A stretch of 64,000 bases of DNA from positions 62,001 to 126,000 of the forward strand of contig JAACSL010000007.1 of assembly GCA_009993955.1 (NCBI GenBank), in the 5' to 3' direction. The notes below the pieces were generated by a model. It had not been told where the DNA came from, searched no databases, and saw only the letters and a list, made by a program, of their open reading frames with translations. Shown in pieces: positions 17,789 to 25,900 of this stretch. A program made the position numbers and the translations under genes. How positions within the stretch are numbered: the first letter of the stretch is position 1; each line of letters starts with the position of its first letter. This DNA comes from Paraglaciecola sp. (lineage in GTDB: Bacteria; Pseudomonadota; Gammaproteobacteria; Enterobacterales; Alteromonadaceae).

Positions 17789-18969
17789 TGCTGGTAGATT
17801 TTTTTTGCAAATTACGTGACTACCAAGTGCCGGTCAGTTTGCGCGAATTGCTCGACTTGCTGAATGCCTTAGAGCAAGGCGTAGTATTTGCCAATATTGA
17901 TGATTTTTACCTGCTGTCGCGCATGGTGATGGTCAAAGATGAAAGCCATTTTGATAAGTTTGACCGAGCGTTCGCCGACTATTTTAAGGGGGTGCAAAGT
18001 ATAGATTTGTTTGGCAAAGACTTACCCCCAGAGTGGTTAGCCAATGCGTTGCAAAGGCACTTCAGTGAAGAGGAAAAGGCTAAAATTGCTGCTTTAGGCG
18101 GTCTCGATGAATTGATAAAAACCTTACAGCAACGTTTAGCTGAGCAGGAAAAAAGACATCAAGGTGGCAATAAATGGATAGGCACCGGCGGCACATCGCC
18201 CTTTGGTGCTGTGGGCTACAACCCCGAAGGCGTCAGAATCGGCCAGCAAGGTAATCGACAAATGTCGGCGACAAAAGTCTGGGAAAAACGTGAGTTTAAG
18301 AACCTTGCTGGTGACGTTGAACTGGGTACGCGGAATATCAAACTGGCTTTACGTAAGTTACGCAAGTTTGCGCGAACCGGGGCAGAAGACGAATTAGACA
18401 TAAGTGACACCATTGGTGCCACGGCAAAAAATGCGGGCTTGCTGGATATCCGCATGGTCAAAGAACGCCACAATGCGGTAAAAGTATTAATGTTTTTTGA
18501 TGTAGGTGGTTCCATGGACGCCCATATCCAACAATGCGAAGAGCTGTTTTCTGCGGTGCACACAGAGTTTAAACACCTCGAGTATTTTTATTTTCACAAC
18601 TGCATTTACGAAGGAGTGTGGAAGGACAACAAACGGCGGAATCGAGAAACCCTTTCGGTTTGGCAGTTGATTCACAAATATGGCCCCGATTACAAACTGA
18701 TTTTTGTCGGCGATGCTACCATGGGACCTTATGAGATCACTTATCCCGGCGGAAGTGTCGAGCATTGGAATGAAGAGTCTGGTGCGGTGTGGATGAAACG
18801 TTTACTTCAGCATTTCAGCCAAGCTATTTGGTTAAATCCGCAAATGGAAAGTTATTGGACGTATTACCACTCCATCAGCATTATGCGAGAGCTCATGTCA
18901 GAGCGTATGTATCCCTTGACCCTCAACGGCATTAGTGATGGGATAAAAGCCTTAACCAAGCGCCATTAA
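17788..18969 (+). CDS. VWA-domain protein, CoxE-like
   Basis: 393 residues. The metal-ion-dependent adhesion site lies in MFFDVGGSMDAH, with Asp238 and Ser242 in the CoxE-type DxGGS form rather than DxSxS. Other marks are the N-terminal PVSLRELLDLLNALE, the glycine-rich linker GGTSPFGAVGYNPEG and the C-terminal WLNPQMESYW. CoxE-type proteins pair with a MoxR ATPase; here the two genes overlap by one base. In CO dehydrogenase and related molybdenum hydroxylase clusters this pair supports active-site maturation. Confidence 0.9.
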   Translation: MLVDFFCKLRDYQVPVSLRELLDLLNALEQGVVFANIDDFYLLSRMVMVKDESHFDKFDRAFADYFKGVQSIDLFGKDLPPEWLANALQRHFSEEEKAKIAALGGLDELIKTLQQRLAEQEKRHQGGNKWIGTGGTSPFGAVGYNPEGVRIGQQGNRQMSATKVWEKREFKNLAGDVELGTRNIKLALRKLRKFARTGAEDELDISDTIGATAKNAGLLDIRMVKERHNAVKVLMFFDVGGSMDAHIQQCEELFSAVHTEFKHLEYFYFHNCIYEGVWKDNKRRNRETLSVWQLIHKYGPDYKLIFVGDATMGPYEITYPGGSVEHWNEESGAVWMKRLLQHFSQAIWLNPQMESYWTYYHSISIMRELMSERMYPLTLNGISDGIKALTKRH

Positions 18970-19012
18970 ACACATACTGCAGTTTAGCTAGCACAAAGGA
19001 ACGCACGCGCTC

Positions 19013-20200
19013 ATGCCAAATCAGGTTGCCACTCAAGCTTTAAGCCACAAAGAAACTCGACAAATTGTTACGCCTTATGCCTTTCATGTGAGTCCCGAAT
19101 TATTTGGTACGGCTCTGGCGTCTCCCAGCAAACGTGGCATGGCCATTGGCTTAGATTTATTGCTAGTAGCGTTGTTATCTCAAGCTGCGAGTTTTTTGTT
19201 GGCAGGGGTGGCAGCACTGACTTTCTTTCGAGCAGGCAATCGACTGAAACAAAAAAAACGATTTAATCGTGGCCGCTTAGCGTTACGTTTTCTAGCGGCG
19301 TTATTTTTGTTTGTGTTCGCTTTAGGTATGTTTGCCGCGTTTGATGACAATTTCAGTTCTGATAGCGCCCTAGTCAACGACAGCGGTAAGCTAAAGGGCG
19401 GAATTGAAACCGTCGTCATCCTCGGCATAAGTGCCGATTACCTGCAACAAGCCACCAGTCTCAGCGAACACTATGCCGAGCGTAACTGCCACGACGCCAT
19501 GTACTGTTGGCAACAACTTGGCGATGAATTTGTCGCTCAATTGGCCGAAGTTCAAGCAAGTCCTGATAAAAGCCAAGAGGTCTTAGAAGGGTTTGTTGAC
19601 ATAAGCAGCGAGCAACTAGACAAAACGCAACGTGGTGAACTATTGGCTCATTTAAGCCAACAACTGATGGAAAAATCCGCTATGAGCAGTAAAACGGTGG
19701 ATAAGTCAGCGCCAGAGCAAGAAGCCATTGATTCCGTACTGAAGATGCAAAAACAAATCATGACAGAAAAAGACGAAGAGGAAACACAAAGCAGCGGTGT
19801 GGTGGCTTGGGTAAAAGGTATTTTAGAAGATCTCGGACTCGGATTCGGCTGGGCGGCGTTTTATTTTTGTATTTTTACCGCGTGGTGGCACGGCCAAACG
19901 CCAGGCAAAAAATTGTTTGGCATCAAAGTCATTAAATTAGACGGCAGTGGGCCGAATTTATGGGAAAGCTTTGGTCGTTACGGTGGTTATGGGGCAGGGC
20001 TGGCAACGGGTTTGTTAGGGTTTTTACAGATCTATTGGGATCCTAATCGTCAAGCCATCCAAGATAAAATTTCTGAAACCTTGGTCATTGATATCACCAA
20101 GGCAAAGGTGCCCTTTATATTGCCCAACGCGTCAGCATCTACCTCAGGTTTATCAGAACATTCAGAATCACAAACAAAAGCTGTGCATATCAGTGAGTAA
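19013..20200 (+). CDS. RDD-family membrane protein
   Basis: 395 residues with an N-terminal RDD-type transmembrane unit (KRGMAIGLDLLLVALLSQ from about residue 40), a middle soluble region rich in charged residues and glutamine (about 130-260), and a C-terminal RDD half with WWHGQTPGKKLFGIKVIKLDG and DKISETLVI. The RDD function is unknown. Its place between the VWA and XdhC genes, 43 nt after one and overlapping the other, suggests a membrane partner of the maturation complex. That is inference from operon order only. Confidence 0.85.
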   Translation: MPNQVATQALSHKETRQIVTPYAFHVSPELFGTALASPSKRGMAIGLDLLLVALLSQAASFLLAGVAALTFFRAGNRLKQKKRFNRGRLALRFLAALFLFVFALGMFAAFDDNFSSDSALVNDSGKLKGGIETVVILGISADYLQQATSLSEHYAERNCHDAMYCWQQLGDEFVAQLAEVQASPDKSQEVLEGFVDISSEQLDKTQRGELLAHLSQQLMEKSAMSSKTVDKSAPEQEAIDSVLKMQKQIMTEKDEEETQSSGVVAWVKGILEDLGLGFGWAAFYFCIFTAWWHGQTPGKKLFGIKVIKLDGSGPNLWESFGRYGGYGAGLATGLLGFLQIYWDPNRQAIQDKISETLVIDITKAKVPFILPNASASTSGLSEHSESQTKAVHISE

Positions 20201-21200
20201 TCATATCAGTAAATTATTAGCCCATTGGGCAAGTGAAAAAGACAGTCAACAATGGGTGTTGGCGACGATTATCGCCACTGCTGGCTCGTCTTACCGCAAG
20301 CCAGGGGCGATGATGATGATCAACGAATTGGGTCAATATTATGGTCTACTCAGTGGTGGCTGCTTAGAATCAGACATCATGCGACAAGCTCGGCGCTGTT
20401 GGGATGATGGCCGTAGTCGCATTATCAAATACGATATGCGCGAAGAAGAAGACTTGGCATGGCAATTGGGGATTGGTTGCGGTGGGATGGTGGAGATCCT
20501 ATTGCAAGCGGTTTCTGCCAAAAATCACTATTTAGGTCTAGATGAGGTGCAAGTTCGCTTGAGCCAAAATTTAAGCACGGCGTATTGCTTATCGGTGAAT
20601 AACGACGTGCCACACAATTGGCTGGTTAGTGATGCAGAACAGATCAATGCCCTCAAACTTGGCTTGCGGCAAGAGGAGCAAGGCCAAGTGTTCAGCCAAG
20701 TCTTGCGTCCAGTGCCTTGTTTAGCAGTATTTGGTGGCGGCGTCGATGCGCGACCGGTAGTGGCGATTGCTGTGCAGCTGGGTTGGCAAGTGATCTTGCT
20801 CGACCCGCGTTCTTCTTATGCGAGAGAGGGGTATTTTAACGGCGTTAGTCAGATAGTGCGCCAAGCGTTCAGTGAATTATCAGACGCGCCATGGTTACAC
20901 AGCGTGGATGCGGCTTTGGTCTTAACCCATAACGTCAAACTAGATGGCGAAGCCTTAGCGTTATTGCAGCACAGCCGTTGCCGTTATGTTGGTTTACTTG
21001 GCCCCCGGCATCGAACCGAGCGGGTACTCAAGCAGGCCCAATTAAGTCTCGGTGACTTGCCTTATCCCTTGGCTAACCCGGTTGGCTTGCGCCTTGGTGG
21101 CGAATTACCAGAATCCATTGCCTTATCGATGTTGGCAGAAACCCATGCCTTTCTCGAATCGGCAGATGGTTTATCCATCAACAACATGTTGTCGATATAA
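20193..21200 (+). CDS. XdhC/CoxF-family molybdenum hydroxylase maturation protein
   Basis: About 335 residues with an N-terminal XdhC/CoxI domain (TIIATAGSSYRKPGAMMM, LSGGCLESDI, IGCGGMVEILL) and a C-terminal XdhC Rossmann domain (LAVFGGGVDARPVV, LTHNVKLDGEAL, YVGLLGPRHR, GLRLGGELPESIALSMLAE). XdhC proteins bind molybdopterin and deliver the sulfurated cofactor to xanthine dehydrogenase-type enzymes. I take the GTG at 20193, overlapping the RDD stop by 8 bp; a frame opening at 20088 inside the RDD gene is less likely. The stop overlaps the next start. Confidence 0.88.
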   Translation: MSNHISKLLAHWASEKDSQQWVLATIIATAGSSYRKPGAMMMINELGQYYGLLSGGCLESDIMRQARRCWDDGRSRIIKYDMREEEDLAWQLGIGCGGMVEILLQAVSAKNHYLGLDEVQVRLSQNLSTAYCLSVNNDVPHNWLVSDAEQINALKLGLRQEEQGQVFSQVLRPVPCLAVFGGGVDARPVVAIAVQLGWQVILLDPRSSYAREGYFNGVSQIVRQAFSELSDAPWLHSVDAALVLTHNVKLDGEALALLQHSRCRYVGLLGPRHRTERVLKQAQLSLGDLPYPLANPVGLRLGGELPESIALSMLAETHAFLESADGLSINNMLSI

Positions 21201-21796
21201 TGCGTGAAGCCTTATTGCTGGCCGCTGGCAATAGCCAACGCTTTGCCGGTATTAAACAATTAGCGATGTGGCAAGGGCAGTCTCTTATCAATCATAGTGT
21301 CTCGCAGTTCTATGAAGATGGCGTTATTTTACAGGGCTTGAACGGGTTACGCGTAGCGCTTGGTGCAAACGCGCAGCAAATAAAAGCGCAGTTGGCATCT
21401 GCTGTTGAGACGATTGACATGCAGAATTGGTCTCAAGGAATTGGGGCAACCATTGCCGAAGCCGTGAGCCGTATGCCAACCACGACCAAGCATTTACTAA
21501 TCGCCTTGGCCGATCAAATCGCCATCAAGCATACCGATTTTTTACACCTTATTGCCCTCAGTGAGCAGTACCCAAACCATATAATTGCCGCTCGTTATGC
21601 GGATGTTGTGGGTGTGCCGGCTATTTTTCCTCAACGCTTTTTCTCCCACTTGCAGCAGTTAAGTGGCGACAAAGGCGCGCGATCTTTGTTTGCATTGTGG
21701 CAAGATGCGGTAATAAGCGTTGATATGCCACACGCTAGTTTAGACGTCGATACACAACAAGACTTAGTCAATGCCTTGCACAACCAACAGACTTAG
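21200..21796 (+). CDS. MocA-like molybdenum cofactor nucleotidyltransferase
   Basis: 198-residue NTP-transferase with the N-terminal LLLAAGNSQRFAGIKQL signature and the central ALADQIAIKHTDF metal-binding aspartate, followed by GVPAIFPQRFFSHLQQLSGDKGARSL. The family includes MocA, which adds CMP to molybdopterin for XdhC-dependent enzymes. Translationally coupled to the XdhC-like gene (TAATG). It ends the five-gene operon. A role in making the cytosine-dinucleotide cofactor form fits the XdhC neighbour. Confidence 0.87.
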   Translation: MREALLLAAGNSQRFAGIKQLAMWQGQSLINHSVSQFYEDGVILQGLNGLRVALGANAQQIKAQLASAVETIDMQNWSQGIGATIAEAVSRMPTTTKHLLIALADQIAIKHTDFLHLIALSEQYPNHIIAARYADVVGVPAIFPQRFFSHLQQLSGDKGARSLFALWQDAVISVDMPHASLDVDTQQDLVNALHNQQT

Positions 21797-21927
21797 GTGT
21801 TGGTCTACTGGGCAGCTGTTGAGTAGATGTTGGCTGGCACTTAGCCTCGACTAATAAGCAGTTAAATCTGTTGTTTAAACCTGATCTTGGCATTTTATTT
21901 AGAGCTAACCTTTTTATTATTGGCTTT

Positions 21928-21943
21928 CACCCTATATAGGGTG
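21928..21943. promoter_or_regulatory. Perfect 16-bp palindrome abutting the rhomboid start
   Basis: CACCCTATATAGGGTG is a perfect inverted repeat ending one base before the ATG of the rhomboid gene. It contains TATATA, which could serve as a -10 box, and its right arm contains the only purine-rich stretch that could act as a ribosome site. It may be an operator or a translation-masking hairpin. Confidence 0.45.
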
Positions 21944-21944
21944 G

Positions 21945-22661
21945 ATGCAATCTTCTCACCGCCTTCGCCAAAGTCTCTTGTACACCACCTTTGTGGTGTC
22001 TCTGCTGTGGTGTATAAAATCAGCTGAGATTTTGTTTCATTTAGATTTATCTGTGCTCGGTTTGCGTCCCCTTCAATGGCAAGGTCTACTGGGTATTTTT
22101 ACTGCTCCGCTGGTGCATGGCTCGCTAGAGCACTTATTCAACAATACTTTGCCATTGCTGATCATGGGCACAGTATTGGTTTACGGTTATCCACGGGCTT
22201 GGAAGCGGGTGCTGCTGTTTATTTGGCTTATGTCTGGGGTCGGAGTGTGGTTATTTGCCAGAGAGGCCAATCATATTGGTGCAAGCGGCGTGGCGCATGG
22301 TTTGTTTTTCTTTTTGCTGGTCGTCAGTATGTTTCGCCGAGATAAAAGTTCTGTCGCTATCATGATGATCACGTTTTTGATGTATGGCAGTATGACCATG
22401 ACGATTTTTCCGCGGGAAGAACACATCAGTTTTGAATATCATTTTTTTGGTGCGGTGGCGGGCTTGCTTGCCGCATTATTATGGCGAAATACCGATCCTC
22501 TGCCGCCTGTGAAAAAATACAGTTGGGAAAACAGCACTGAAACAGACCCTGTTATCGGTGATGACTGGCTTCACTCTGAGCAAGACTCACCAGAGCAGCA
22601 CGTTTCACTACAGCAACAAGTTTTACACGATAAACCAGACAGTGGTCGGACTTATCACTAA
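21945..22661 (+). CDS. Rhomboid-family intramembrane serine protease
   Basis: 238 residues, about six membrane segments followed by a hydrophilic C-terminal tail of about 55 residues rich in Glu, Ser and Gln. The dyad is Ser114 in IGASGVAHG and His166 in FEYHFFGAVAG; the LVHGSLEHLFNNTLPLL segment is the usual TM2 motif. It is distinct from the shorter rhombosortase at 12708. Substrate unknown. It may be co-transcribed with the thioesterase 27 nt downstream. The start is preceded by a perfect palindrome. Confidence 0.88.
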   Translation: MQSSHRLRQSLLYTTFVVSLLWCIKSAEILFHLDLSVLGLRPLQWQGLLGIFTAPLVHGSLEHLFNNTLPLLIMGTVLVYGYPRAWKRVLLFIWLMSGVGVWLFAREANHIGASGVAHGLFFFLLVVSMFRRDKSSVAIMMITFLMYGSMTMTIFPREEHISFEYHFFGAVAGLLAALLWRNTDPLPPVKKYSWENSTETDPVIGDDWLHSEQDSPEQHVSLQQQVLHDKPDSGRTYH

Positions 22662-22688
22662 GCCTTTTATTTCACCTTAGGAGCAACC

Positions 22689-23147
22689 ATGCAGGCTACT
22701 GATCAACATAAATTATCTGAATGTTGCCTAGCTTTACGGGTTCGATATGCGGAGTGTGATGCGCAGCAAGTAGTATTTAATGGTCGATATGCCGACTATG
22801 TTGATGTGGCGATGACGGAATATTTTCGCCATAAAGTCGGTGGCTTTCAGACCTTGTTAAATAAGGGCTTGGATACCCAAGTGGTGAACTTAAATATTAA
22901 CTTTCGTGCCTCGGCTCGTTTTGATGATGTCTTGGATATTCATGTGAATTTAACAAAACTTGGCAATACCTCACTTTTGTTTGCTGTGTCCATGGTTCAG
23001 CAAGCTAGTCAGACGAAGGTTGTGGATGCAGAGATCACTTATGTATTAGTTGATGCACATGCCTACCAGAAACAGACTATTCCAACGTGGTTAAGAACGG
23101 CTCTGCAACAGCAAGGCACTGGAGTCAGAATAAACCAAGCCGGCTAG
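22689..23147 (+). CDS. Hotdog-fold acyl-CoA thioesterase (4HBT/YbgC type)
   Basis: 152 residues. The active-site segment RYAECDAQQVVFNGRYADYVDVAMTEYF carries the Asp of the 4-hydroxybenzoyl-CoA thioesterase family, followed by LNINFRASARFDD and a final ITYVLVDA strand. It should hydrolyse an acyl-CoA in the cytosol; chain preference is not readable. Its start has TTAGGAGCAACC just upstream. It follows the rhomboid gene by 27 nt. Confidence 0.9.
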   Translation: MQATDQHKLSECCLALRVRYAECDAQQVVFNGRYADYVDVAMTEYFRHKVGGFQTLLNKGLDTQVVNLNINFRASARFDDVLDIHVNLTKLGNTSLLFAVSMVQQASQTKVVDAEITYVLVDAHAYQKQTIPTWLRTALQQQGTGVRINQAG

Positions 23148-23379
23148 GTAACAGAGCAAAGGTACATAAGCCAAGTCATTCTATTTGTTTCTTTTGGTGC
23201 TGATTGAACAACATTCAGTACGTTTTTTATCTAGCAACTTCATGTGTTTTACGTTGATTCACATACATCGTTATAAACTGACATACCCATCAGTGCTATG
23301 ATTGATACGCGCTTTTATCGGATAATTCGCCGCTTTTTTTGAGCATATACCATGGTTTGAATTGTCTGAGGGGAACGTG

Positions 23380-24039
23380 ATGCAAAGTGTAAGATCAGTG
23401 GTGTTAGTGACATTGTGTTGGCTAGCTTGGGTAGCACCATCTGCTGCAAATTTAATTCAAAACGGTGGCTTTGAAGATACCGCGGTGAAATCAAAAAGTT
23501 GGGCATGGTTTTATGCTGATGATGTCGAGGGGTGGTCGGGCAGTAACATTGAAATCTGGGACAACTACGGTGGTTTCAAGGCTTATGAAGGGTCTCAGCA
23601 CGCTGAACTCAATGCCCATGCCGGCAATGGTCAGCCGTTTTCAATTTATCAGAGTTTTGCGACACAAATTGGCATGTGGTACGACTTAAGTTTTGCTTAC
23701 AGTGCCAGGGCAAGCAGCAATGAAGCCTTTTTAGTGAGCCTGTTGGCCAGCGATGATAGTGAGTTTTTTTCTACCTTACTAAACGACCATGAGGTAAAAC
23801 AATGGAGCTTATTCAATAACAGTTTCCAAGCGGTAGATGCTGTAACCACCTTGCGTTTTACCTCGGTGACACCCTATGCAGGTACGGTAGGCAATTTCCT
23901 TGATGACATTCAAGTTAATACCAGCTTTAAGTCCTTAAATGTCTTGAACTTTGCTAGTGTTGTTTCAGCGCCAAGTGCTGCGCTGTTAGCTTTGTTGAGT
24001 GTTGTGGTGATGCTGCGTCGCAAGGTAAACAAGGGCTAA
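23380..24039 (+). CDS. Exported protein with PEP-CTERM-like sorting tail
   Basis: 219 residues: signal peptide (MQSVRSVVLVTLCWLAWVAPSAA), a DUF642/galactose-binding-like jelly-roll (NLIQNGGFED, GWSGSNIEIWDNYGG, GSQHAELNAHAG, YQSF, YDLSFAYSAR, NFLDDIQV), and a C-terminal sorting signal: VSAPSAALLALLSVVVMLRRKVNKG-type tail with short motif, hydrophobic helix and basic end. The VSAPS form replaces the usual VPEP, as I recall in other Alteromonadales. Such tails are processed by exosortase, not seen here. ATG 23380 follows GAGGGG. Binding of a cell-surface polysaccharide is plausible, not shown. Confidence 0.82.
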   Translation: MQSVRSVVLVTLCWLAWVAPSAANLIQNGGFEDTAVKSKSWAWFYADDVEGWSGSNIEIWDNYGGFKAYEGSQHAELNAHAGNGQPFSIYQSFATQIGMWYDLSFAYSARASSNEAFLVSLLASDDSEFFSTLLNDHEVKQWSLFNNSFQAVDAVTTLRFTSVTPYAGTVGNFLDDIQVNTSFKSLNVLNFASVVSAPSAALLALLSVVVMLRRKVNKG

Positions 24040-24087
24040 GTAACACTGAGTCTTCATCGATATTTCATTGATGTTTCAAAGGTACCT

Positions 24088-24110
24088 CAACCCATCCTGT
24101 GGATGGGTTG
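24088..24110. other. Perfect hairpin between PEP-CTERM-like gene and halogenase gene
   Basis: CAACCCATCC-TGT-GGATGGGTTG is a 10-bp perfect stem with a 3-nt loop between two convergent genes. There is no T run directly after it on either strand, so it may be an attenuated terminator or transcript-end stabiliser. Confidence 0.6.
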
Positions 24111-24157
24111 ATTAGCCCTTAACTTTCCCAAGGTTTTTTCAGTACCGAATAACCTTG

Positions 24158-25654
24158 CTAAACGTTCGCCACTTGTAGCGCTTGTTCATGACTTAAAAAA
24201 TGCTGGCATAAACCAGTCATGTGCTCATCAATAGCTTTTAAATCAATCAGTTGCGTAACGTTTGCCAAGCCTTTAGTGGGAAAACGACCATAACCAGCCA
24301 GTAAACAATACCAAGAAACTACAGGGTAATAGGCAGCTATTTGTTGACGATTTATTTCCGCTATTAAATCGCCGCCAGCAAACCAACAATCCAATAATGC
24401 CCGCAGTGAATCACTTTGCTGAGAATTATGTCGGTTATCCTGCCAATATTGGCTGTCGGTACGACTATTCATCAAATAGTGACACATTATGTAGTCGCGG
24501 ATGCCATCAAAGCGTGCATTTATGCGCTGATTAAACTCTGCCTGATGTTGTTGACTAAAGCCTCCTGCTTGCCAAGCACTGATAAAAGACTCTAAGGTGA
24601 CTTGCACCAAGTGTAAGGCAGTGGCTTCTAAGGGTTCAATAAAACCTTGAGCTAAACCTAGGGCTAAGCAATTGTGTCGCCAATGCTCAGTGACTCTGCC
24701 TACCTTCATTTTTAAATGCCGAATGTCACAATCATTTGCGTTTACACCAAGCACCTGAACAAGTTCTTCGCTGGCTTGTTGTGTATCACAATAAGCACTG
24801 CTAAACACATAACCGTTGCCGGTGCGATGAGTGAGGGGAATTTGCCAGCGCCAGCCATGAGTTAACGCACAGGCCTTGGTCTGCGACATCAGGGGGTCCA
24901 AGCGTGGACTCGCCACTGCCACCGCACTGTCATTAAACAATTGTGTGGCATAGGAATGAAAGGGCACGGCTAAATGTTGCTGCATTAACAAACTTTGAAA
25001 GCCACTGCAGTCAACAAAAATATCTCCTTTAATCACTCGCCCATCATCCAGGGTAACTGAAGCGATGGCCTTACTTGGATGTTGTTGCACACTGACTACT
25101 TTTCCAGACAGATGAACTACGCCACGACCGGTGGCACGTGTTTGTAAAAATTGACCTAACAGAGCGGCATCAAAATGATAAGCATAACCGAGAGGCACTG
25201 CGCCCTTAGATGACACTTTGGGTGAAAGATGACGCCTAGCAAGCTGAGCAGCCAGAAAAAAGCGATCGGGTTGGGCGTCAACGGCGACGCCACGTTGACG
25301 GGCGATGGAGTGTTGCAGAAAACCCTTTGCGGTTTGTTTATCTACGGCCGATGGAAAGGGATGAAAATACTGTTCATAACCGGCTTCGGTTGACCAATCA
25401 CAAAACTGAATGCCATTTTTGTAAGTAGCCTGACACGCTGGCATCCACTCTGATTCTGTTATGCCAAGTTGTTGAAAAAATTGTTTGAGCTGAGGAGTGG
25501 ATCCTTCACCCACGCCAACCGTGGGAATATCGGGGCTTTCAATTAAGCTGCAGCGCATACCAAGCGGTGCTAATTGATGTTGAAATAAGTTAGCGGCCAT
25601 CCAACCTGCTGTGCCGCCGCCGACGATAACGATGTGTTTTTGTGGATCCATCAT
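24158..25654 (-). CDS. Tryptophan-halogenase-like flavoprotein
   Basis: 498-residue FADH2-dependent halogenase family member. The FAD site is VIVGGGTAGWMAA near residue 9; the halogenation lysine is Lys79 in ATYKNGI; the family motif WxWxIP is intact as W268-RW-QIP273; the GFIEPLEATALHLV stretch follows. These residues suggest a competent active site. True substrate is unknown. It is divergent from a sugar transporter and amylase and shares their intergenic region, a context I recall as common for such genes in marine Alteromonadales and Caulobacterales. A role linked to carbohydrate use is inference. Confidence 0.9.
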   Translation of the reverse strand: MMDPQKHIVIVGGGTAGWMAANLFQHQLAPLGMRCSLIESPDIPTVGVGEGSTPQLKQFFQQLGITESEWMPACQATYKNGIQFCDWSTEAGYEQYFHPFPSAVDKQTAKGFLQHSIARQRGVAVDAQPDRFFLAAQLARRHLSPKVSSKGAVPLGYAYHFDAALLGQFLQTRATGRGVVHLSGKVVSVQQHPSKAIASVTLDDGRVIKGDIFVDCSGFQSLLMQQHLAVPFHSYATQLFNDSAVAVASPRLDPLMSQTKACALTHGWRWQIPLTHRTGNGYVFSSAYCDTQQASEELVQVLGVNANDCDIRHLKMKVGRVTEHWRHNCLALGLAQGFIEPLEATALHLVQVTLESFISAWQAGGFSQQHQAEFNQRINARFDGIRDYIMCHYLMNSRTDSQYWQDNRHNSQQSDSLRALLDCWFAGGDLIAEINRQQIAAYYPVVSWYCLLAGYGRFPTKGLANVTQLIDLKAIDEHMTGLCQHFLSHEQALQVANV

Positions 25655-25750
25655 ACTAAGAGGTCATAAAAATGATGGCTTTTTGTACCACAATCAGCAG
25701 GTGAGACAAGTTATACCGTGGGGAATGCAGGTTTTTTTCATCAGGTTACG

Positions 25751-25764
25751 TGAATACGTATGCA
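25751..25764. promoter_or_regulatory. Candidate LacI-type (MalR) operator
   Basis: TGAATACGTATGCA is a 14-bp palindrome with one mismatch pair, centred on ACGT, typical in form of LacI-family operators. It lies between the divergent halogenase and sugar transporter genes, whose locus also encodes a LacI regulator. Confidence 0.6.
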
Positions 25765-25900
25765 AGTAGTTGTTATGATTTAGTTAATAACGGTAGTCTA
25801 GGCGCTTTTACTGTTACCTTTTATTAACATTAGGGCATTTTGCCTCACTTTCGATGCAATAATACATGCCTTTTTTATTTGGCTTATCCGAGATCATCAA

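Noticed and set aside
16952-21796. CO dehydrogenase gene cluster
   Set aside because: Maturation-type genes are present but no coxM, coxS or coxL-like subunit is in the window, so I keep only a maturation-operon call.
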